The position numbers were made by a program, and so were the translations under genes. A DNA stretch of 64,000 nt. Origin: Linanthus parryae (Eukaryota; Streptophyta; Magnoliopsida; Ericales; Polemoniaceae). Shown in pieces: positions 31,752 through 42,900 of this stretch (position 1 is the stretch's first letter; every line of letters starts with the position of its first letter). The stretch covers positions 84,547,495 through 84,611,494 of the forward strand of contig JALGPY010000005.1 of NCBI GenBank assembly GCA_023055425.1. The letters run 5' to 3'. Under the pieces are notes generated by a model. It had not been told where the DNA came from, did no database searches, and saw only the letters and a list, made by a program, of their open reading frames with translations.

Positions 31752-33960
31752 TGATAACTCCCAAATAGGGGTTATCTTATAGCCTGAAAAGACGTGTATG
31801 TGTGCAGGAAAACCGCGTTTTAGCCAGAATTCACCCTCAGAAAGCCTCGGAAATTAGAACGAGATGTTTATTTGTTCTTCGTAAATTTCTGCTTATTTCA
31901 CGCATTTCAAGATATGATCACGGGTTTGTTCATGTTGTCTTCACAGGAACAGGTTCGGGAAGTGCATTGGGATGCGTGCCGAGACAGAACTAGGTTCGCC
32001 TCGGGAAACGTGCAGAAAATGCTCGGAGTAGAATTTGACCGAGACTGGTACAAGGGAGAGCGAAATAGAAAACGGAACGACTGGAGGAAAAACGAGCAGT
32101 GAAAATCGACCGAGGAAGCTGAAAATGCCAAAATCGAGAATGACCGGGATGCGCTCGGTTGACAATATCTTGAGCTTGACTTGGAATTTTGAAGTGAAAC
32201 AAGGGGCAAAAGAACGGAGACGTCAAGGGCTATCCGAAAACAGGTTATAATGCTGAAACGGAGTCCGGCCGAAAAACCGACTCCCGTCAAGTGTGGGTCC
32301 CAGACAGGCCACGCCCGAGTAAGGAGTCTCGTTTCCCGGTGTCCAGTGTTGTAAGCAACTACTTCTTGTTCGGGACGATCTCCTGGACAGTTTTGGCCTA
32401 GGGGTATTTTGGTCATTTTGGCACCGGGCCCGGGTTTCCGGAGTCAAGTTCAGATTTTGTCTCCCAATTTCAGGCAGCAGTTTTCCTATGGCCAGAGTCA
32501 GGATAGGGCAGAATTTGGAGCGATTTTGACCCAGGGGTATTTTGGTTATTTTGTCAAGTTCCGGGTCAAAACGCAGGCCGATGCAGAAAAGAGCAGTTTT
32601 CCTTGCTGTCTGCGTATTATACGCAGGATGCTGCGTATTATACGCAGACAGCAAGCTAGAGGGAGGATTTTTGGCCAGTTTTTTACCCTGTCTGCGTATT
32701 TTACGCACGTCCTGCGTATTATACGCAGTCAGGGGAATAAAATACGCAGGAAAATGGTATAATACGCAGCCAGAATGGTATAATACGCAGCCAGGATGGT
32801 GAAATACGCAGCCAGGATAGAAAAATACGCAGCCAGGGAGGAAAATACGCAGAAATCAGCACATGTCAGGCTACTGTCTGCGTATTATACGCAGGATCCT
32901 GCGTATTTTACGCAGACAGCACAAAATTTGAGGCAGTTTCGGGCAGTGGCAGTTTTGTAAATAAAGGCAGTTTCCAGAAACGTCTTCAGCACTATATAAA
33001 GACTCGTCCAGACTTGTTTTGGAGGACATCAACACACAATAACACATCCACGGAGAAGTCGGAGCATCCCCGGAGAGCACGGAAACGTGAATCTAGATTC
33101 AAGACACTCGTTTGCTCTTCTTCTCTCTTTATTCAAAAACTGTGTTATTTACGTTATGAATTTCAGTAGCTAAAATTTTTACCTAGGTTCTCGGTGAACC
33201 TAGGGTTTCGTTTTCAGATTAGTTCTATGTTTTGACTATGGATTCATGATTACAGTATCTTAAATCAGCAGCTTTATTCGTTATTCTGTCTTTGAATTTT
33301 ACTGTTCATGCATGCTCGGCTTGATCACCCAGAATTGCTACAGACCCGAGCCGGTAGGTGAAAACGTCTGGTTAGGGTTAGGAAGAGAAGACATAATTTA
33401 GCACCTTACCCCGATGGGCCGACTAGCGAAGGGGAGTTAGGACTAGCCTGAAATCGTTGAGACCAACTGTTAGAGAATCTGACCCAGGCCATCAGGACAG
33501 GTTAGAAACCCTAGCAGCCTTAGAACGAGACTGCAGACTTAGGCAGCTTAATAGGAATCCGACAGTCTGCAGGATTGTGATAACGTGCAGGAAAAGAAAA
33601 GATACTGCACAACTGGTATGTGGCACGGATAACGAGACTGCTGTGTGTTTTCATGTCAAACAAAGAAAGTAAATCCAAAGAGACCCTAGGGGATCCCGGG
33701 ACCTAGTACCTCAAACCCTAGTTTTACAACCTCAAGATTATTCAAAAATTCTCACAAAAATATTTACGTTTCAGTATTTACTTTCAGTACTTAGTTCGTA
33801 CTCACAACTCTCAAAGTACTCCTCCTTTTTACACTCTGTTTGTTAAAACTGATTGCTAGAAAAACCTGCAAAGTCCCTGTGGGATCGATAATCTGAGTCG
33901 TAATACACTCTATACTACTTGATTCGTATACTTGCGAATAGCACGCTAAAAAGCGCATCA
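31752..33960 (+). repeat. 3' LTR of the Athila-like element
   Basis: 2209 bp, nearly identical to the left LTR and with the same palindrome array (about 32604-32925). It ends GCGCATCA, followed by the duplicated target TAGAG. Confidence 0.92.
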
Positions 33961-33977
33961 TAGAGCCACCTTCGACT

Positions 33978-34080
33978 CAAGTCCCAAGCTTTGCTTGGTC
34001 AAACCATATCAAGTCCCAAGCTTTGCTTGGTCAATCCATATCAAGTCCCAAGCTTTGCTTGGTCAATCCATATCAAGTCC
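33978..34080. repeat. 32-bp tandem repeat, three units
   Basis: The unit 'caagtcccaagctttgcttg' + 'gtcaatccatat' starts at 33978, 34010 and 34042, with a partial fourth at 34074. Inside each unit 'ccaagcTTTgcttgg' is itself a short inverted repeat. It lies in the solo-LTR-like element. Confidence 0.9.
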
Positions 34081-36315
34081 CCGAGAGTTCATGTTTCCAC
34101 TTTTACGTGATTAGTAGCTTAAACATTCTGAAAAGTCTCATTATTATCATTTCTAAAATATCATCAAGTAGTGGAAATCACTTCTTCTCGAGTGACAAGT
34201 TCTCAAAATATTGAATTCCAACATGTGAAAGTAAGGAGTTCAATTAACACAATGACATGTTTAGCAAACACAAGTATTGAGTAAGCATAAGAAATGCGTT
34301 CAAAACATTTAAAGCTCAAGTCAAGGCAAATAGAGACATTATAGTTAAACACGCGTTTTGAAGCGTAAGGGTTGAGCCTACGAACTCACCTACAAGTTCC
34401 GACGGTAGTTTAGATGTAGCCGACGTAGCCTTCGTCTATGAACTCGATGTCTACAAATAAGGATAAATCCTAATTAATAATTAATCGCTTAATATGCAAG
34501 TGTCCTATATGTCAAGCGAGTTGATTCTAGTTAATTACTCGGTGATGACCTTGTCAAATTTTAAGGATGTCCCTTAATTAAGTACTAAGATATTGTTTAT
34601 TTGTCAAAACGACTAACTCAATTTATTTATAAAAACACTATATTAATTATCAAATTTAATATTAACTAATATTAATATTAATTTACTAATCTTCATCCTA
34701 CTCACAATAATATTTATTTACTAACTACTAATCATTATTTATTATACTAACATCTCATTAGTACTTAGGTATTTATAATGTAGGATAGCTAGAAATATAG
34801 TTGTACACTTACCTCCCCTAGACTTGTTCAATTCTAAATAAAACATGAGTTGTTCCTAGTTTTAGAAAATACATTTATGACCCCCATTTCAAGAATAATT
34901 TTTATATGCATTTCTAACGTTCCGTTTTCAACTAGTTCAACATGAATGACTTCCGGAAAGTGTGAGAGTACGAATATGCAAGAACAAGTAAAATGCGACG
35001 CGGGAAAATGAAGTTATACCGAGGTTCCGATAAAATGAGCGGTTGCCTAGCGCGGGCTGTTTGAACCTCTTCGGCTTGCGAGAATGGTGTTAAGGAAGTC
35101 CTTGGAGTGTCACGGAGTGGACGGTAGCATCCGTGTCCCAAGTGGTGGTCGTTGGCGGAGTTGGTGAAGAAGGTAGCTACTTGACGTTGCTAGTGTAGTT
35201 TTAGTTGGGCAACGATTCGGGTTCCGTTTTAACCTCTTTTGAACGTGGTTAAAGAATGAAAAATATAGATAACAAGTAGAGATATATTTAGGAGGAAACG
35301 GAGGTCGTTTTGGAGCTAAAATGGAAGAGAACAAGGAAGAACAACACCGCTGCCCACTGGTGCTGTTCGGCTAGAGCAGTTTCAGCGCGGGGTGAATTCG
35401 GGCTCTGTTTTGACTCCGTTTGGTCGGGGCCAAATAAAAAAAGTTGTAGAGGACAAGTATAGGAATTTGTGGTTAAAATTTGGGCCAATTCCGAGTTGTA
35501 ACGAAGGAGATACAGCAAGAACAAGCCACTGTCCAGCAGCCGCCGCTACTGTTGCGGGTTGCTGCTTGTTGCGGCTGTTGGGGCTGCTTCGGGTGGTTGT
35601 TTTGGCCGGTTCTTTGCTGCTAAATGATGCTATGAATATCAGGTAGTGGTTGTGTGACTTGAGGGGTGGTGGGTATGGTTCTCGTGTTGGTTTGAGATGA
35701 GAGAGAGAGAGCTTGAGTTGGTGGTTATGGAGTTTTCCGGCGATGAACTATGGTGGTGTTGGTTGTGATGGAGATCGCAAGGATGATGTAGATGATTATG
35801 AAGCTGAGGGAGGTTGTATGCTTGTTGTTGTGGTGGAATGGAGCGACGGGAGGGAGCTATTTATAGAAGAAAAGAGAAGAAGCATGAAGAAGATGAAGAA
35901 GATGAATACGTAAGAAAATAATGGAGAAGATAAGAGAATAGTGTACTGCTTGTTTCATTCCAAGGCATGATCCAATTTTTACGGAAATGATTGCCGTCTC
36001 ATTTTCTTATTGTGGCTGAGATTTGTGTGAGGAAGATAAGTTCTTAGGAAATAATCGGGTGTGATATTATCGGTATGTCGTGATAAAAGTCGCCACGTAG
36101 TATTTGTGACACTATAGTGATACACACTATTAAATATAAATGTGATATATACGTATATATACATGTCTATATGGTACATACTCTATTCTAATTTTATTAG
36201 GACATAGTCACCTAGTAATAGTACCACAAAATATTAGATGTCAGTTTATACTCAATGTTGCTATAAACATACATATTTGTTCTTAAAATATATATTTAAA
36301 TTTCGGGTTGTTTCA
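34081..36315. other. remainder of the solo-LTR-like element, no coding domain
   Basis: The sequence changes from AT-rich (34440-34800) to GC-richer (35040-35600) and back. No transposon protein motif is seen on either strand; small open frames are unconvincing. Confidence 0.5.
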
Positions 36316-36320
36316 TAAGT

Positions 36321-37037
36321 GCTCAATTATCTCCTACTACCGATGAAGAAAGAAATTATATGCAAAAAGTCCCATATGCTAGCTTAGTTGGGAGCTTGAT
36401 GTATATGATGGTATGTAAAAGACCGGATATTGCACAAGCTATTGGCGTAGTCAGTAGATATATGCATAATCCAGGCTGGAAGCTGCGAAATGGATATTGA
36501 GGTATCTTAAGGGTACCACAGATGTGGGATTGGTGTATAAGAAGAATTTGAAAAATGATAAATTCCTTGTGGGGTATGTTGATTCAGATTATGCAGGTGA
36601 TCTGGACAAAAGAAGATCAACCACATGTTATTTATTCACCATGGCAGGTGGACGGGTCAGCTAGAGGTCAACGCTTCAGTCAATATTTGCTTGTCAACCA
36701 CTGAAGCAGAATGTATGGCGGTTGCAGAAGCCATTAAAGAAGCCATATGGATTCGTGGATTGATTTCAGACTTGGGGGTGCATCAGAAGCAGGTGGAGCC
36801 GTGGAGGTACACTGTGATAGTCAAAGTGCTATTCATCTAACGAAGAACCAAGTATATCACTCCAGGACAAAGCATATTGACGTTCTCTTTCATTTTATCC
36901 AAGAGATTATAAATGAAGACGGTATTGGTCTAGTGAAGATAGACACTGAAGAAAATCCAGCTGACATGTTGACCAAGGTGGTCAGCGGGGTCAAGTTTAC
37001 ACGGTGTGTGGACTTGACTCGTATCTCAGTCGTATGA
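36321..37037 (+). pseudogene. copia RT-end/RNase H remnant
   Basis: Reads VPYASLVGSLMYMMVCKRPD, IAQAIGVVSRYMHNPG, then a small deletion and frameshift near 36475. It continues ILRYLKGTTDVG, VDSDYAGDLDKRRST, a stop and frameshift near 36660 within the usual WRS segment, STTEAECMAVAEA, HCDSQSAIHLTKNQ, HIDVLFHFIQEII and NPADMLTK. These are the canonical RNase H blocks of a copia element in correct order. At least two frame breaks make it non-functional. Confidence 0.82.
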
Positions 37038-37114
37038 AGATGCACCGGAAGAGCAACTAGAATTCAGTACACGACGGACCCCGAACCTCACCGATTGTTC
37101 ACCAAGGCGGAGAT

Positions 37115-37570
37115 TGTAAGCACGTGGGCGCTGGCACACAATCTTTGACAAATTGGCCGGTGTCGAAAGTCAAGTATCTCGAGCACGCGAGATTTTCCGC
37201 CGAAGTAAATCGCGGCGCGGAGATTGTTGTCGGAAGAAAACAAATGGAAGACTACTACTAATCTCTATATATTTGTCAGTTGTTGTACTGAATGATTCAA
37301 GCAATCACTTGTAGTTGTAGCAATTACAGGAGAAGAGAGAAAACAGTAAGAATCACATAGAGTGAGTCGCAGTGTGTAACATTGCCTGAATTGTAATCTT
37401 TCTTTGAGTGAAGTATACTGATTTCTGGTTGCTCCGTGGAAGTAGGCTTTCAGCCGAACCACGTAATCTCTGTGTTCAGCCTTTTCTTTTCTGTGAGTTG
37501 TGTGTAAGCTTGGTTTCACCAGTGCACGGGTGATTCTGGCGTGAAGCGGATATCTACGGATTCCGCAACA
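37115..37570 (+). repeat. 3' LTR of the truncated copia element
   Basis: 456 bp, TGTAAGCACG...TTCCGCAACA, preceded by a purine-rich tract aaggcggagat. The next base begins the kinase-like exon homology (GTACCGTGGG). The missing 5' LTR means the TSD cannot be verified. Confidence 0.72.
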
Positions 37571-38220
37571 GTACCGTGGGAAAATTCCACGTGACTGGAA
37601 TGGAAGGGAAGAACAGGATGTAACTCTGAAGATGTGGGCCGACATGGTGCATATGCTCACAGATGAGCCTTTTAAGCTAAATGTTGCTTGGAATGATTAC
37701 AGATTTAGAGTAAGCAGACAGTGAATTAACAATTTGCTCGCCATCCCTCATGGTTCATCGTGCCTCTAAATGATAAATTCTTGCAGGAGGAGATTAGCTT
37801 TTTGACTCGTGACGTGGCTCGTTACTGTCCTTTCGTTGGGAAGCTGATGGGTTTCTGCAGTGAGCAAATGGGCGTTGTTTATGACCTTAACTCACTGAAT
37901 ACATTGCAGAATCTCATTTCTGGAGAGGAAGGTTGAATTTCAGCCGTCTGTTTCATGATTTACAACAGAGTTGTAATGTACCATGTTTTTGCTTAGATCA
38001 TATAGAACAATATAACTGAACTATCGTTATCAAGTAAATTTGATTTTGCACAGTTCGAATAAGCTTGAAGAAGAATCGGAGACTAACTGAATCACCGTCA
38101 CTTTTAGACAAAACTTGAGATGAAAAAGTTTCTTGACTATGAACCGATAGGCTTCATCTTTAAACGCAAGGAGGGTAAAGTAGTAGTATCTAAATAGTGA
38201 AATTAATATTACTATAACTG

Positions 38221-38221
<1 letters not shown>

Positions 38222-38253
<32 letters not shown>
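38222..38253. repeat. poly(T)32 tract
   Basis: Uninterrupted run of T in an intron of the left-arm copy; no counterpart at the matching place in the right arm. Possibly the tail of a small minus-strand retroposon. Confidence 0.8.
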
Positions 38254-38254
<1 letters not shown>

Positions 38255-39844
38255 AGAGGTGGGACAGTATGATTATTCGGAAATATGCAAATCCATCTAG
38301 AAACTAGTGTTTCAACTCTCTCTGTGGCTTAAGCGGGACCAAAGTAGGATAGAACTTGCGAGTGTCTCTTAGTAGGACTAGATCATGACAGAACACTTGA
38401 ATCCATGATGAATTGTTTTGTCTTTTTATGAAAAGGATGACAGATTTTGCTAAGGTTGCAGTCCAGGCTAGAATTGTATTTTCAGTCAGTTCGAACCATA
38501 AGAGAGAATTGAACATCTTAATGTTATGAGTGCGAAAGTGACTGATGATGCAGTCACTATAGTGTAAACACAAAATTGCTTTAGTGTGGACACAATAACC
38601 CTTACAATTTGTTATAAGTGAAAGTCCAATTCATCCTCTTAGTAGTAATATTTTATTTATCCTTGTACATGAAATATGCTACTAATCTTTGTATATGTCA
38701 AAATATGTATTGGGATCGGTAAAAGCACAGTATTATAAAATATAAACACTAACAGGATTAGGAAACTAATTGTATTTAAGATATTTTGTCATATTTGGGG
38801 TTCAAGTATTATGTTCTTGTTCATTGCTTAAAGTAAGCTGGTCTGCAGGGACACCGCAATGGGCTGACAGAATCAGGATTCTCTATCAGTTGGCACTTCT
38901 TCTTGAACGTTTCCATGCTCAGGAGCCTGAATATGTGATTCGAAATATTTCTGCCGCTCATATAATGATCGAGCAGGTGAGTTTGTTCTTTATTTACTCA
39001 TACTCAACCTTGTCTACCTCAAAGGCCTGTTTAAGTAGTGTACGTTGTTTTTAGTACTGACCTCAGTTTAAATTTTACAGAACTTGAAACCCGTGTTGGT
39101 TGAATTTGGTACCTATCAAGGTCAAATAAAAGATATGTATACCTTCTACCCTTGCGGTGCCTTTGACTATAACGATCCCTCCGTTATGTTGATAGGTATG
39201 TTACTTCAACGCTCATTTAAGCTGCGCATTGTTGACAGGATACAAATTGGTTGGGTTCAACGTTAGCTACATCTGGTTCTTATGCAGCAGTTTTGATCCA
39301 ATCCAGTACATTTATAAATGTATTTGACATGGATGGCAGTACATTCTTTTGCATCTGTTTGTATAGACATTTTATTTGCGGTTATGATGGTAGGCTAAAT
39401 TGCATTTTTCCAAGTAGCAGGAAGGCATGCTTGCATATTTACTTAGTGTTAAAACATTTTGATGTTTCAGACATGCCTACTACGCTTATTGCATTGATAA
39501 ATTGCATTTTTCCATGTAGCAGGCAGGCATGCATGCATGCATACGCTGTATACGCTGTAGTTAGTAGCAAATCAGGGTAAATAATGACATTATTTATTTG
39601 TAGAATGCCCAGTTGTGAAAACCTTTTCATATCCTAAGATCTGACTCAATTTACCCATGAAAAGACTGCAAATCCCTCAGGTTGCGTATGGCAACCGTGA
39701 TTTGGATTCGGATTTCAAATTCTAAAATTTATAATACCCAGGGATTTTAATTCCTCGGTTTGGATGCTAAAAATGGTCTAATTTAAAGTTTGGAATTTGA
39801 ATTTCATCTTTTAGTGATGAATATCCAGCGTAAAAAAAGTTACC

Positions 39845-40020
39845 ACAGGTGTCTTGGCATAGTGGCACACGGCTACACCATAAGGACTAGAGGCTTGCGA
39901 GAGGTTGACGTACTGGGTTCGAGTCTTGTAATAAGCAGTTATTTTACGAAATTCAATGAAACGACGTACTGGGTTCGAGTCTAGTTACAACAGTTATTTT
40001 ACAAAATTCAATGAAACCAA
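39845..40020 (+). repeat. SINE-like segment with internal duplication
   Basis: 'cttggcatagtggcacac' resembles a pol III A box and 'gggttcgagtct' a B box, about 55 bp apart. A 55-bp passage beginning 'gacgtactgggttcgagtct' is duplicated in tandem (about 39908 and 39963). The right arm (about 58380-58465, reverse) has the segment once. SINE identity is a suggestion only. Confidence 0.35.
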
Positions 40021-40269
40021 CAAATGGAAACTAGGGTTCATACGTTGAAGGCGCCAGATGATTTGTTGGCTTCGTCACCTATCACGGGATTTCAAAAGAC
40101 AAGTGTTTAGTTGGAGTTTCAAATTATTCACAATTTGGGGGGTTGGATTTGTTCCTAATCAAATCCAAGCCCCTATACCTAATCTTACGATTCGGTTGTG
40201 TTTCAAACGATTCACCATCGATTCATTTATAGGTATAATTGAGTTAGAGCTGCAGTCTAAGAAGTAATA

Positions 40270-41460
40270 ATACTCCGTACTTCTTTCATTTCTGTCTATT
40301 TTCTCAAGTTTAAGCTCCAATGTTATGTTGGATGACATGGAATTCTTTTGTTAAGAGATGAATCATCTCACTGTCCAACAAAAGCAGACAACTGAAATTA
40401 CCGGAATGACTTCCATGTTAGTAAATAATACGCATCAATCTTTTTAATATGGTAAAACAACATTTTCCTCAATTTCATGCATATCCATCGCCTTCACCTA
40501 CATTCAGTTCAACCTTTTGCTTGTCTCTACTATTCGTTTTCATTCAATGTTGAGGTTCCTGTTATTTGTAAGTCATGTTGATTGCATACACACAAACACA
40601 TATATACGTATAACTGTATAAGCCCGTTGACCACTTGTATCTTGTTCTGGTTTGGCCAAGCAACCAACTCAGGTAAAAACTAACTGTGAATGGGTTAGTG
40701 CGATCCAGATGATTATTTGCCCACCTACGTTGTGAAGTCTCTTTTATTCTTATTTTTACAGATTTCTCTGAAATTCTTTTTACGTGCCTTACTGAAGCTG
40801 TATAGAAAATGAATTGGAGTTATAAGAAAGTCGCTAAGAATTGCTGCTAATGGGTAGTAACTATTACGGTACATTCTTTAATATACGTACTACTCATGGC
40901 TAGTACCGCTGCACAGCCATTTTCCTAAAATATTGTAAAGAGGGAATTGATATTAAGCTAGGTTCTTTATAAATCTAAAACTAATGAAAATATTAACTTG
41001 ATTGTAGCAGATTACCTACTTGGTGAAAGTAAGTAAAAGCTAGACACATTGATACCTATAAAGTGCATCAAGAAAGAATGAATGTCTAGGGCATCTTGTA
41101 CGTTTTAACTACAACCCGCAATAAAGCCGACTGCAAGTTACCACTCCAAGCACACGGGTCTTTCTAAAAGAAGCTACACAAAAGGTTACCTTGTGGATTT
41201 CGTTCCGAGCTCCGATCCATTGCCAATTTGCCATCCTACATCGGGACTCGCGAGCAAGTTTTATAGGACGATCAACTTTGATGCACGCCCCCCTTCCAAA
41301 CGTCCAGAACGTCCCGAAACACCATCTGCCATCCCCAAGAAAATATGGAGTTTGGAACTTTTAAGGAATGACTTTGGGACGCATTCGGAAACTACCTTAG
41401 AAATCGGAGGTTGTTGAAGTCGTCATCGTTAGTAGATATCGTACAGAAGCTCCAGGCTGA
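40270..41460. other. intron 4 sequence of the left-arm copy
   Basis: AT-rich, no coding potential. Matches 57070-57960 of the right arm in reverse. Includes a gag-like scrap (41281-41400) that is tandemly duplicated in the right arm. Confidence 0.5.
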
Positions 41461-41499
41461 AAGTAATGCAGCATTGGAAAGGAACCTGTGATTTAATAC

Positions 41500-42900
41500 T
41501 TCATTAGGTGAAAAGATGCACCTTTTTGTGAGTTTGATCGATGGGTAAGATAATAAGGCAGTGAGGTATAGTATATTGAAGTGGGAAATACAGATACTCT
41601 TGTTTTCTGGGGTTGCAACACAAGAGAACTCTAGGTTCTGTTTCTGAAAAGGTTGAACTCAAAACAATCTTCTTCAGCACATTGCCAAGCTGCACTTTCT
41701 GCTTCTACATTTAAGAATAGACTGATTAAAAAGATTAGTTCGGATAGTCCAGAAACTTGTAGTGTTTATGGGTATCTCCCCGCATCATACTCCCCTTGTT
41801 AGTGAAAATTTGTCCGCATACTTTTGCGTGACTTCTGATTCTTTTGCCTTTCAAATTCAGTTGCTTTTGGAAAGTAGAACACATCAACTTGCATGTTTTA
41901 TCCACAAATTCTTCTACTTCAGTCTTCTTATTAACAACTTCATGGAACTTCCAAAGGGAAGCAATACTGTTGAAGAAGATGAGCAACATTCATCTTTGTC
42001 TGGCAAGCTATTCAGGTTATCCACTTTAGATCCAAAAAAGAATGGGTCCATGTATAGGTTAAAGGTTTCTGTGAGTGGCCAATGAAACCCATGACACTCT
42101 CACATGTAAAGAATCCAGCTCTCTATGAGCAATGGATTTTCTGGTCAGGATGTTCTCAGAACATTCATTATTGATCTCATGGGGAAATGGAAGGATTCCA
42201 GAGGTTGGAATTCCATTTAAATCCTCCAAGACCCAGTCTTCATCATCACCTTCATACTCATCATAGATGGGAAGTGTTTCCCAATCCACTTGCCGATCCT
42301 AGAGTGTATTACTGTCCCCATGTCTGCATACCAAGCATCATTGATCTTGTTTTTTTGAAGTTCTTCGTGGCATCTATCCCCTTGACTACCTTTTGGTATG
42401 TCAACAGGTTTTTTATTGCCTTTGGGAACCTCCTGATGTGCTCTAGCTCTTCCTCGCCGTTGAAATACTTGAACAACTCTCGATAAATCTTCAATCTTCT
42501 TTCTCATCTCAGCCAACTCTCATGTTCTTGATTTCCTCTTCCACCATGACCTCTACCACGTGCAGCCATAGTAATTAGGTTGGTGTTTCAGTCTCTGATA
42601 TCACCTAATGCTGCACATGATACACCTTTTGGGGAGCTTGCTCAAGAAAACAAGATAATAAGGCAGTGAGATATAGTATATTGAAATGGTAACTTCAAAA
42701 ACTCTTGGTTTGTTGGGTTATAACCCAAAAGAACTCTAGGATTCGATTCCTTAAATTGGTTCAATACAAAATTACATTCTTTAGCACAAACCCAAGCTCC
42801 AGCTAATAAATGTCTAAGAACATGGCTGATTAAAAGCTGAATTCGGATAGTCCAGAAACTTGTAGGTTTTATGTGGATCTCCCAGCATCCGAAAGTCTCC
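41500..42900 (-). mobile_element. decayed small LTR retroelement in intron 4 (left arm)
   Basis: Two diverged direct repeats, about 41505-41810 and 42645-42900, share blocks such as 'gataataaggcagtgaggtat', 'aagaactctagg', 'cggatagtccagaaacttgta' and 'atctccc.gcatc'. Between them, on the minus strand, is a gag-like frame broken by frameshifts: a GRG-rich start near 42560, then LFKYFNGEEELEHIRRFP and WETLPIYDEYEGDDEDW. A primer-like 'gatatcagag' lies just inside the right repeat (about 42597). Most internal sequence, including pol, is missing. The same remnant is in the right arm (55949-56965), so it predates the duplication. Confidence 0.55.

Larger units (their letters stand above)
19307..33960 (+). 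mobile_element. Athila-like Ty3/gypsy element, pol core deleted
   Basis: Direct LTRs 19307-21516 and 31752-33960 (TGATAAC...GCGCATCA) are flanked by a perfect duplication TAGAG (19302-19306 and 33961-33965). The primer site matches the 3' end of tRNA-Asp(GTC), as in Athila/Cyclops elements. A gag-protease frame follows. The pol gene is reduced to its two extreme ends, lacking RT, RNase H and most of integrase. Downstream comes the family-typical 'gcgctggttgggaggcaacccaa' leader, a long non-coding 3' region, and a polypurine tract at the right LTR. A CACTA transposon sits in the 3' region. The LTRs are very similar over 2.2 kb, so the insertion is young; movement must have been in trans. Confidence 0.9.
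18708..36315. mobile_element. solo-LTR-like element (gypsy, possibly Tekay/Del type) hosting the Athila element
   Basis: The outer ends are TGTAACACCCCCAAATTT (18708) and AAATTTCGGGTTGTTTCA (to 36315), imperfect inverted TG..CA termini typical of long gypsy LTRs. They are flanked by a perfect 5-bp duplication TAAGT (18703-18707 and 36316-36320). Removing the Athila-like insertion leaves about 2.95 kb without any coding domain, the size of a single long LTR, hence the solo-LTR reading. Removing the whole unit restores the reading frame of the copia host at the junction, which independently proves the boundaries. The clade is inference. Confidence 0.72.
18650..37570 (+). mobile_element. 5'-truncated copia element, split by later insertions
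   Basis: The left stump (about 18650-18707) encodes SIPLASHFKLS and the right part (36316 onward) continues with LSPTTDEERNYM, the standard continuation of a Tnt1-like copia RT/RNase H connection. The two halves are separated by the solo-LTR-like sequence 18708-36315. The right part runs through RNase H to a polypurine stretch (aaggcggagat) and a 456-bp 3' LTR (37115-37570, TGTAAG...CAACA). The LTR abuts exon 1 of the kinase-like gene at GTACCGTGGG (37571). No 5' LTR, gag or integrase remains, so the left side was lost in a deletion or rearrangement. Confidence 0.78.

Noticed and set aside
39916..39926. tRNA gene suggested by the B-box-like GGTTCGAGTCT
   Set aside because: No cloverleaf can be drawn around it and the A-box-like motif is too far away; at most a SINE.
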